This document shows, piece after piece, positions 12,905 to 24,900 of a stretch of DNA of 64,000 bases (its first letter is position 1; the number at the start of each line of letters is the position of its first letter). Below the pieces are notes generated by a model, which saw only the letters and a list, made by a program, of their open reading frames with translations, made no database searches and was not told the DNA's origin. The translations under genes and the position numbers were made by a program. The DNA comes from Siniperca chuatsi (taxonomy: Eukaryota; Chordata; Actinopteri; Centrarchiformes; Sinipercidae), in NCBI RefSeq assembly GCF_020085105.1, contig NC_058056.1, positions 20,750,429-20,814,428 of the forward strand, read 5' to 3'.

Positions 12905-15900
12905 ATATGCCTGTCTAGCTCCCCATCGTCCTGTCCTCCCTGGTGTCCCTGTACTTCCTGGAATTGACAGATGTGTTGTCCCCGGCGATGGTGGGCTTCC
13001 GTTGCCATGACCGTGACCTCTCCATGCCCTACGTGGAGACGGGCGATGAGCTCATTCCTCTGTTGATGCTGCTGAGCTTGGCCTTCGCTGGTCCTGCAGC
13101 GTCCGTAAGTCCATCTCACACACACACACACACAATTGATTGCAAATACAGAGGAAAAATTATATTCATTTGGAGTTATTTTTCTGGTCACCTGATGAAT
13201 GTAAGTTCAATATCTGCTCTGCTTTTAGCTCTCTTTTGGTCTCCGCCAACTCCTGAGAAAAATCTGTTGATCTTTAGCTTGCTAGGTATTCGACTTTTTT
13301 CACTAGCTAGTCACTAACAATGCTATTTGGTGCTGGGCAGGTAGTGTACAGTTGGTTTATCAGATCTTTTTTTCACCTGACAACAGATGCCACTGCTGGA
13401 AAATGGACTGATGAGAGCTGAATTTGCAGTCTGTAACACCAAAACAATAAGCTAAACAAAGCTAAAAAGCTTGTTGAGTAATTATTCCCAGTGGGTTTGT
13501 CACTGAGTGACATTTGATCCATTGTTCATATAAAAATGTTGACTAGTGACGCAAAATTTTCCCATATTGGAGTCACAAGGATAAAATATTTTCACAGAGG
13601 ATCAGTGATCTAATGTGTTTCTTGGGGTTTGAGGGTTTGTTTGTGAGTTCTGCACACATACATCACACAGAAACGCTTGTGTACAGACAAATACATAGAT
13701 CACACAAATATGCAAACGTACAGCTTCTCGAACACTCACAAAGCAAATTCAATCTCCTCTCAGAATCACGCAGAATCAATGGACACACATGGACACATAA
13801 ATTCACACCTGACATTCCAATACACACCATCAAACACGCCACGGGCCCGCCAGTCAATACACACACACACACTCACACACAGAAACGCACACTGTTAATC
13901 CATCAGCAGCATAGAAATGAGCAGACCTCTCCAACAGTCATCTATCACTCAGATTGAAAGTGATCACTATTCAATAGCACCCTGCCTTCATTCTCTCTCT
14001 TTTGCTCTCTCTCACTGTAGATATTTGACATTAATAGCACTTTCACCTTGTTTCTTTGTTTTTTTCTCTTTTTGTCTCTTTCTTTCTTTGTTCTTTTTTC
14101 TATATTTCTTTCAGTGCCTTACGGTGTGTACTATATGACAGAAATGCGTAGAATATTCAAAAAGTAGGTTTGTTTATATGTTCCTTTCTCACCTTTTACC
14201 TACTTCTCTCCCTCTTTCTGTAGATAATGATGGGGGAGGGCCTGATGTACTGTATGCAATCCAAACTGAAGACATGTCCCAAGTCGGAGAGCAGCATCAA
14301 TGCTGGAGGCTGCAGCTTCAACTCCTTCCTACGCAGAACAGTGCGCTTCGTCGGTACATCCAACTACCAAACCTTTTGGGGTTATTTGGAGGGAGTTTTA
14401 GGAAGTCACATTCTAATCCACAGCATCTAACAGTTAGGGAATAGGGTTCAGGGTTTGCTCTTGAAAACTATGATAGGATACATGGCTGTTGCTATGGACA
14501 TAACAATAGTTGTGGTGTAGAGGCCATCTTTTAGAGGGTCTCATTAACTACATGGTTTGTCAAACAGCATTATTTTCCCATATATGAAGCCTATAAAAAG
14601 CATTTTTATCACATGATCCAAAACAAACACCTCACTGAAGTGATTCCTGATGGGGTGTATTTAAGTATATTGGTAGCTGCATAAGTGTGACAGCATTTCA
14701 GAAGCAATGTTCAGGCTCAAATGTGTTTTTTCTCACAAGTATTTTTCAGTTTAAGCATACATTTTTCTCTTTTGGAGTTCTACATTGCATTGTGTTTCAT
14801 GTCTGTTATTTTTTTCATGTTATCACTGTCCAAATAACTAAAATGAATTTTGCATATGGCCATCGGACAGATGGCTAATCCTTCAAAGTAAGGTTGTGAA
14901 AGATTAACATGTCCCTAGATATATATTACATTTGGTCTTAGGTTACCAACAGCGTTAACATTGTAAATAGCAGTTTGCTGTCAGTAGTTAGGAACAAAAT
15001 GTTTTTAAGATGGAAATCAGTTTTGGCTCAGACAAATTATTCCACTTCCCAGCTGAGCCCCCAACCTGATCCCACTTTTTAGAGTAGGGAAATAAGCTAA
15101 TTACATGCATTAAATGAAGGGTGACTTAAAATGAAATAGGCATGATATAATGCTCCACGGGAAATATCTTGAGGCAGACTTTGAGCTTTGAATTGAAAAG
15201 AGTAATTAATTCACCTTGCCAAATTTCACTTTCTGCGGAAAAGCTTCATAACATAACAAACTGAAGGCTTGTGGTGTCACTTCAGGTTGCTGGAGCAAAT
15301 TCAACATTGTTTTCGACTGCAGGTGTTCATAAATGAACAGCTCAATGTGAAGAAACCACCAGGGGCTTTGAGTTCATCTACCAAGGCTACCTTACCATCT
15401 CTATCTCTGTCTCTTACCTCTCTCTCCCTCAGGTGTCCATGTGTTCGGTCTCCTGGCAACAGCCCTGGTGACAGATGTCATCCAGTTAGCTACTGGTTAC
15501 CACGCCCCTTTCTTCCTCACCGTCTGCCAGCCCAATTACACGGCCCCGGGAGTGTCATGTGATAACAATGCCTATATCACACGGGACATCTGCATGGGGA
15601 AAGACCAGTATGCCATCATGTCAGCTAGGTAAGACATACACATATGTAGAGAGATTTAAAACAGCATCTATGGACACACAGAAAGTCTCAGCTTGCCTGA
15701 ATTCAAAATCTGTATCCCCATATACAAAAGAATAGAAAACATATGAAGACACAGATATACAGTGCATTCATCACTATAAAGTATCAGTTTATTTGAACAG
15801 GATGTTGGGTTTTGTGCTTCTTATCTCCCTAGCTGGCTGCTCTCATGCCATTAAATCAGAATTCAGCAATGTTAGATCCCTTTGCTTGCTAGTTTGCTTT

Positions 15901-18900
15901 ATCAGAAAATGCCACAGAACACATTGAGTTACAAAGGATTTACAGTAGTTGCACAGTATAATGTATATTGCTACACATCACTCTCTTGCAGGAGTGTATA
16001 TGCAAACTACAAGATGACGAGTCATCAAAACGAATTTGCATTTGAAGGGGATTACAGGAGATTAAAGTAGCAAAGGAGTGAAATTGTTGTTGTTGTCACA
16101 GTTGGATTTTTTAAATAATGCAAGATTTGCTTATTAATATGCTGCTTCATAAAGTTTATTTGTTCAACAAGACTTATAATGCCCTTACAAATTCTCATTG
16201 TACCCAGCTGTAGCATCTCACGCTACAGCATATGGGTATTAGACAGGAATAATAAGTGCATACATAGAAAAGATTACAGCTAAATATAGCTGATATAGGG
16301 ATAACCCCAGAAGTACAAACGCACAAATGTCTGTATTCTATGCTTGTGAGGACCCATACTGACATAATGCATTCCCTAGCTCCTAACCCTAACCTTTAAG
16401 GAATAGTTTGACATTTTGGATAATACGCTTATCCGCTTTCTGGCGGAGAGTTAGATGAGAAGATTGAGACCACTCTCATATGTTAAATATAAGGTTACAG
16501 CCAGCGGTCCGTTATCTTAAACCAATGTGTCAAAATGACAATTTTCCTTTTTACGAGGGGCTGAGTGCTGGACTATTTCTTGGCCAGGAGCACACAAAAT
16601 GTGTTGTTTATACATTTTAGCTTTGGTACGGGTTTAAAAATTGAGATAACGTGTTTTATGATGTTTTCCTCTTCCCAGTCTTTGTGCTAAGCTAAGCTAA
16701 CCAGCTGCAAGCTGTAGGTTAAATTGAATGGACAAATAAGAGCGTGGCATCAATCTTCTCATCTAACTCTGCAAGAAAGCAAATTAGCGTATTTCCCAAA
16801 ATGTCAAACTATTGCTTTAGCAACCACAACTAAATGCTTACCCCAACATTTAGCATACACTTAACCTAACGTAATTCTATCCTGAAGCCTAAAACCAGCT
16901 GAAAAGTACTAACTTTTAAAAAATGTCCTCACTTTTAAGGTGAAAACTTAACACTCTTTGCCTTAGTCTACCAGAATGCTCACCTAATCAACACATACAT
17001 ACACACAGATTTAGCCCTGAAAAAATGGGAGAAGGTTAACACAATAGTGCAAGACACAAGGATAAATACACTCACACAAAGAGTGCCTTAATAAGGCAAA
17101 TTAAATGAGACTGGTGATTCAGTTTTCTTAACTCTAAATTAGCGGTTTTGACCGCAGCTCATTCACTCTCCCTTAATGTTCCCACTAATGCCCCATGGTA
17201 TTCTGTTTGTGTTTATTAAGGCTCACATCCAAGGACGCACACTCAGTTTGACAAACACAGTTGGGCAGACGCTCAGGTTTTAATGCCAAGTACAATCCCA
17301 ACATCACAAATAACATGAGCCAGCATGACAGTTTTATTCAGGTTTATTCAAGAGGCAATAAAAACACTCAGAATCCACACAGCATTTTTTTGTGAAAACA
17401 TGAATCTCTCTTTCTCTCTCTGCCCTCACACCTAATTCTCCCTGTTTCTCCCCTCAGGAAAACATTTCCATCCCAGCATGCAACGCTCTCTGGCTTCGCT
17501 GCTGTCTATATCTCCGTAAGCACATCCGTGTCTTACTTGCCTTCTGTGTTTGTGTACCCTGAAGATGATGTATTTGCATCATATACTGCATACTACATAC
17601 TTACTACTTGCATGTGTTTCTCAATGTGTGTGTGATTTATTGGGTGTATCTCTCTTATTTTACATTCAGGGTTAAATAATAACTATTTAACCCTCTTTTG
17701 TTTTACATTTTGGTAAATACCTTGATGATACATTAATATTACTGCAGTGTTTTTGCACTACATTTCCTAATATTTTGAATTTTTCTTTCATAAATGTTCA
17801 CAATTTAGTGCAGATTTCTTTACCTGTTCAATTATCTGTGTTAATGATAACTATCCAGATGCTCTTCTACTTAGTCTTAACAAACATTGCTGCTGGCAAC
17901 ATAAAATTAGTTCCTGCATATTAGAGGATTTCTAGCTGGAATAAAATCACTGCAACTTCATACATTCACAAATTGCATTATAGTGTTTACTCACTGAGAG
18001 ATTTCCTGATTTCTGACTACAGGCCAAAGAGCCATCCAAATTAAAACACATTAAAAGAATAACAGAAACTGTCATTTAATATCAGATTTCAGTGTTCACT
18101 GTTACATTCGAGTGCATGTTGGGTAGCTTTTTGCCATTCTGCAGTCCGGTGCAGCAGTATGTGAACTGTACAGCAAAGTAGCACTGTCATTTTTCCATGA
18201 GGTAACACCCTCCTACACACATACCCTCCTCCACCAATGGCTATTGCGAGCTACTGGCCATATCACTGCTGCCTGACTGAGCCCAGAGTGTGCTCATTAA
18301 AGCTCACCAGACAGATTTCTGATGAGAGAGGAAAGGCAGGAGAGGAGGGGAAAAGCAGCTGTTTTGGTTGCTAGAGTTACAACATGTTGTCTAATCTCTG
18401 CAAAGGTGAAAAGCAGCCCAAACACACTGATGTCAGAAAAATTTTCTTCAGTATTGTTCTTCACTGCCCACCAAGTCAAGACATGTATTTCAGTACATTT
18501 CATGTAGGCAGTCTCAAAAAAACCTATGTGGAAAATTATAATGAAGTGAAATAATTCCACTTGTTTCCACTCTACCTCCTCTCCACGTTTTTTTTTAATT
18601 TGCTAACTCAACTGATAAAGAAGAACACCTCACAAGGCAGACAAAATTTGAATTGCATTGGAAATGTCACCCTGTTGACAGATGACTTCTTCCCCCTCTT
18701 TCGTTTGAAGAAAAGTAGGATTTTTATGCTCAATACTGGATGGACAAGCTTGTTAAAATGGACATTTTTGCAAAGCTTGCTTTTCTGTCACTTGCCTGTC
18801 CTCCACTTTATGTAATTGAAATATAGTGTGTATGCAGAGAATTTTAATGTAACTGTAAATATATTCTCTCTCCCTTCATATGTCCCTCCTGCTTACTTCC

Positions 18901-21900
18901 CCACTCTGTTTTACTGTCAGAATATTCATCTTAATGAACCAGTTAACCTCATATGCAGCATAAACCTTTTTTGCTTACAAAAGCTCTAACTATCAATTAA
19001 GGTGGTATCTTTTACAGAATTTTCATGAACAAATACAATATGAGATGGTTCATTTAACTTTTTCAATATAATGTCACTTAGTGAACACTTTCTTCCAGAA
19101 GAGGCAGGAACATAGGGTGACATATAAGAGCGGAGGTCGAAGTACTCAGGTGGACTATATCTTGTGTAGACGTTGTAATCTGAAAGAGACCAATGACTGT
19201 AAAGTAGTGGTAGGGGAGAGTGTAGCCAGACAACACAGGATGGTAGTGTGTAAAATGACTCTGGTGGTGAGGAAGATGAAGAGGACAAAGGCAGAGCAGA
19301 GGACGAAGTGGTGGAAGTTGAAAAAGGAAGAATGTCGTGTAGTTTTCAGGGAGGAGCTGAGACAGACTCTGGGTGGTCAGGAAGTGCTCCCAGATGACTG
19401 GACCACTACAGCTAATGTGATCAGGGAGACAGGTAGGAGGGTACTTGGTGTGTCATCTGGAAAGAGGAAAGCGGACAAGGAGACTTGGTGGTGGAACGAG
19501 GAAGTGCAGGAGTGTATAGAGAGAAAGAGGTTAGCTAAGAAGAAGTGGGACACTGAGAGGACTGAAGAGAGTAGACAGGAGTACAGGGAGATGCAGCGTA
19601 AGGTGAAGGTAGAGGTGGCAAAGGCGAAACAAAGAGCATATGAGGACTTGTATGCTAGGTTGGACACTAAAGAGGGAGAGATGGATTTGTACAGGTTGGC
19701 CAGACAAAGAGATAGAGATGGGAAGGATGTGCAGCAGATTAGGGTGATTAAAGATAAGGATGGAAATATAGTGACAAGTGCCAGGAGTGTGAAGGGAAGA
19801 TGGAAGGAGTACTTTGAAGAGTTGATGAATGAGGAAAATGAAAGGGAACGAAGAGTAGAAGAAATGACTGGTGTGGAGCAGGAAGTAGCAAAGATTAGCA
19901 AGAGTGAAGTGAGGAGGACGTTGAAGAGGATGAAGAGTGGAAAGGCAGTTGGTCCTGATGACATACCTGTGGAGGTATGGAAGTGTCTAGGAGAGGTGGC
20001 AGTAGAGTTTCTGACTAGTTTGTTTAACAAGATCTTGGAGAGTGAGAGGATGCCCGAGGAATGGAGGAGAAGTGTACTGGTGCCAATTTTTAAGAACAAG
20101 GGAGATGTGCAGAGCTGTGGCAACTACAGAGGAATAAAGCTGATGAGCCATACAATGAAGTTGTGGGAAAGAATAGTGGAAGCTAGGTTAAGGGCAGAGG
20201 TGAGCATTTGTGAGCAGCAATATGGTTTCATGCCTAGAAAGAGTACAACAGATGCAGTATTTGCTTTGTGGATGCTCATGGAGAAGTACAGAGAAGGTCA
20301 GTTGCATTGTGTCTTCGTAGATTTAGAGAAAGCGTATGACAGGGTGCCGAGAGAGGAGCTGTGGTATTGTATGAGGAAGTCTGGAGTGGCAGAGAAGTAT
20401 GTTAGAGTGGTGCAGGACATGTATGAGAGCTGTAAGACCGTGGTGAGGTGTGCTGTAGGTGTGACAGAGGAGTTCAAGGTGGAGGTGGGTTTGCATCAAG
20501 GATCGGCTCTGAGCCCCTTCTTGTTTGCTCTGGTGATGGACAGGCTGACAGATGAGGTTAGACAGGAATCTCCATGGACTATGATGTTTGCGGATGACAT
20601 TGTGATTTGTAGTGAGAGCAGGGAGCAGGTGGAGGAAAATCTAGAGAGATGGAGGTCTGCTCTGGAAAACAGAGGAATGAAGCTTAGACAGAATACATGT
20701 GTGTCAATGAGAGGGACCCAGGTGGAACGGTGAGGTTACAGGGAGCAGAGGTGAAGAAGGTGCAGGACTTTAAGTACTTAGGGTCAACGGTTCAGAGCAA
20801 TGGAGACTGTGGAAAAGAGGTGAAGAGGCGAGTGCAAGCAGGTTGGAACGGGTGGAGAAAAGTGTCAGGTGTGTTGTGTGATAAAAGAGTATCAGCAAGA
20901 ATGAAAGGAAAGGTGTTCAAGACGGTGGTGAGACCAGTGATGTTGTACAGCTTAGAGACAGTGGCACTGAAGAAGACAAGAGGCAGAGTTGGAGGTAGCA
21001 GAGCTTAAGATGTTGAGGTTCTCTTTGGGAGTGATGAGGAAGGACAGGATTAGGAATGAGTACATCAGAGGGACAGCTCATGTTAGATGTTTTGGAGATA
21101 AAGTCAGAGAGGCCAGATTGAGGTGGTTTGGACATGTTCAGAGGAGAGACTGTGAATATATTGGTAGAAGGATGCTGAGGTTGGAGCTGCCAGGCAGGAG
21201 GTCTAGAGGAAGACCAAAGAGGAGATTTATGGATGTAGTGAAGAGGATGCAGAGGACAGGGTTAGATGGAGGCACATGATTCACTGTGGCGACCCAGCCA
21301 ACAGCCAAAAGGAAAAGAAGAATATAATGTCACTTAAAAGAGAATTCTTCCAGTAAGTGGAGTTGCTTTGGAAACAAGTGAGATTTTGTCACCTAGTTGG
21401 ATAAAGTTGGATAAATAAATCAACATTTTGGGAATATGATTATTTGTTGTTTTGCTAGGACATTAAGGACACAGTTAGTTTAGCTAACCGGCTCCTGGCT
21501 GTTAACAGACAGATATGAGAGTCTTCCCATTTAACTCGGCAAGTGTATTTCTCAAAATGTCAAATTATTCCTTTATTAACAAAGTTTAAGATGTACAGGA
21601 TGATTGCAATATCTTTCCTTCATTGCTCTAAACTGTAAATCTTTCAACTGTTGAGGTCAAACTTTTGTTACAGTGTGTTATTTTGCCTTTTAATGACATC
21701 TCCACCCCAGTCTCCATATGTCTGGCTGTGTGTCTTTTGCATATTGATGTGTGCCTCTCTCACCACAGATGTATTTCAATGCCAGCATCAGCAGCACAAC
21801 AAAGCTGCTGAAGCCGTTGCTGGTGTTTGCTTTCTGTATGGCGGCGGGCCTTGCCGGGCTGACACAGATAACTCAGCACCGCAGTCACCCAATAGATGTA

Positions 21901-24900
21901 TACGTGGGATACCTCATAGGAGCCGGCATCGGAGTCTACCTGGTTAGTTAAACAAAGTGCACGAGTGCAAGAGTGTGTATGGCAAGCATAGTGCAAGATT
22001 TATCAGACTTGTCAAGCTCTATACTAAAATCTGTAGGCAAAATATATTAAAGGACTTAATTTATTTTGCTGGTGTCAAGATAATTACTCCTTTAATGATA
22101 ATGTAACTCGCTGAAAGACATTGGAACAAGTGAAATTGTCTTGTGGATTTAGTTTGTGAAATGAGTGCCAGCATATGTTTGTATGTATTTAAGGATTTGT
22201 TTTGTCCCCAGGGACTAGTTAAAACTCAGCATGCAGCGTGGTGGGAATGACCAAATAAACATAAATAGATTTTTAGTTTAGTTGTTTTGCTGTGACTGAA
22301 TTGTCCCATTGTATTATTCTAACACTATCACAGCATGTGCTAACAAATGCTTCTTTTTTCATCACCTCTCCTCTCCGTGTGGCTTCCATACTTTTCTCTC
22401 CCAGCAGTTTTTTTTTTGGCAGGTTCTATATATAGCTTTTTCTATTACAGAGGGAAGGGAGAAAGAATGAATAATCCGATAAGAATTCTCTGGAACAATT
22501 TCACACTTCATTTTAAGAAAACTTGTCGTTGCCATTTTCCACGCTTCCCTCCTCCTCTCAGTCTCTTTCTCTCTCGTCTTTCAGTTTTTAAGAGGGGGAG
22601 CTTTTTCCCATCATTAAAGGATGAATTCTGAGAGAGGGGGAAGAAAGTGATTCATGCTGACCTCAGACTAAACAGGAGGGAGAAGGAGAGATGCCTATTC
22701 ATGCACTTGCTCCCCACTAATAGGAATATACTTTTTTCCCCCTCCCAAAGATTAAAGTAAACACATTTCCACGGTTAAGTCTTTATTTAACATGCTGGGT
22801 ACTTCGATCTCCTCATTTATTTCTCCTCCCCACCTCCCTCCCTGTATTCCTCTGTCCTCTGTCAGGCTGTGTACGCAGTGGGAAACTTCAAAGCATCAGA
22901 AGAAGATGCTCTCTCTTTACAAAGACTGACCCCAGCTCAGCAGAAGGACGGCCTGAGGGTGCTGAGTCAGCGGAGTCATGACTCCCTGTACAGGAAGACT
23001 CCCAGGGTGTCTGAGAGCAGAGAGGAGCTTGGGGTGGGGCTGGGGTCCGGGGCCCGCAGTAAGGTGAGGAGGGAGAAGGCATCCCTGGCCTCCCTCAAAA
23101 GAGCGAGTGCTGATGTGGAGCTACTGGCAACCCGGGGTCCCATGGGCAAGGAAACCATGGTAACCTTCAGCAACACCTTGCCCCGAGTCGCAAACGGCAA
23201 CAGCCCCATCTCCCCCTCAGATGAGCCAGCTACCACACAGCGTCACATGACCTTCAATGTGCCCTTTGACCCCCAAAGGTCTCGGCAGCTGGTGTCAGAG
23301 TGGAAGCAGCGCTCGCTGGAGCTCCGCAGCCAGAGCTCACGAGACGAGGAGGAGGTAATGGACGAAAGAGATGGAGGAGATGAAGGAGGAGCAGCAGCAG
23401 GAGAGGGAGGAGACCAGGAGATGCCTTCTTCTCTTTATCCCACAGTGCAAGCCAACAAGGGCATTGCCACACCGACTGGAGCCAGGATGGTGGTGGCACC
23501 CCCACTCATTCATATCCCTGAGGAGGCCTCTCGGCCGCCGCCTGTCTCCCCCAAGAGTGCCAAGACCCGCGCCAAGTGGCTGTCACTCACTGAGGGAGGA
23601 GGGGTGAAAGAGCCGGGAACAGGTCCCATTGCGGTGTCGACTCCCCGCGTGCCCAACACACAGCCCAACCAGCCGCCCAGCCAGCAAAGAGTCACTCAGG
23701 TGAGGAAGAAATTAGAGAATGAATGCCTGCAAATCATAATAACAACATTATTTTGAGCAGTCATTTTTCATTCTTTAATTTCGAGTGGCATGCAGCCAGT
23801 TCTGAAAAATATAGTTTAGACAGGATAGGAAATTTAATAGCTGCAAAATGCTGTGTGCTACACACCTATGATTTATTTTGTTGGTAAAATCAAAACAGAA
23901 CATGGGTGGACGCAATTTCACTGATTAATTTCCAATATAAAATACACTCACAAGGGTTCAAACATTAAAAATTACATTAAAAACAGTTAAATCTTATTAA
24001 CATGTCTCTGAGGGATATTGATATGTTACTATATGTATAGGTTACTATTACCCTTAGCAAATTTGTAAATACAAATTGCTGATTTCTATAGTAGCTGCTT
24101 TTCTTGATCGATCGTGTCACATGATCTTCCTCAGCAGATTGAGTTGCCCAGTTGTCATATTGTAAATGTTATTTCCACTCCTCTGAGCTTGAGATAAAAA
24201 GTTAATTGTTTACCGTATCAACAAGGTCCATTTGGTAGCTGATCTGGAGCAGCTATTTGGCACTCCCCTAAGCACTTATGGCATCTTTCCTATGTACATT
24301 CTGATGAGATTTTCTTCTGTCCTGCAGGTGATAGCCATGTCTAAGCAGCAGGGTCACGGACCCATCTCTTCATCCGCTAAGACATCAGAAGGTGGCTCCT
24401 CCTCCGGCGGGGGGTCCAACTGCTCCGAGTCGCCCTATTACCGGATCCCATCTGATCGAGACAGCTGCACTGGGAGCAACCCGGGGAGCATCGCCGGAAG
24501 TGGGAGCATTGTCACAATCGACGCTCATGCCCCTCACCACCCGGTGGTGCGTGTGTCAGCCAATAACGGGAAGCCGTGGGAGTGGAGAAACACCATCAGC
24601 GGTAACATGATGGCCGCCGACACAGCAGGGGACAAACATCGCGTAGCGCTGCAGCGACAGGACAATGTTAGTCACTACCGGGATTACCGGACACTCCCAG
24701 TGAAAACGGACTCGCTCTGCTCCTCCTCGGCCAGCAGCAGCGTAGAGGGAGGAGGGGAGCTACCTCCCCCACCTCTCCCCACCTCCTCCTCCCCTCTGCC
24801 TCCCCCCTCTCAAATGTTGTCATCCCCTCTACCTCCACCGCCTCCTCACTCGTCTTCTTCCCCTTTGCCTCCCCCTCTACACCAAAGCTCCTCTCCAATG

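Noticed and set aside
19377..20123. 248-codon minus-strand open frame
   Set aside because: Antisense shadow of the RTE reverse transcriptase; Ser/Leu-rich composition with no family match.
24232..24327. In-frame extension upstream of plppr3 last exon
   Set aside because: Open by chance; the acceptor CCTGCAG and the conserved VIAMSK start define the exon at 24328.
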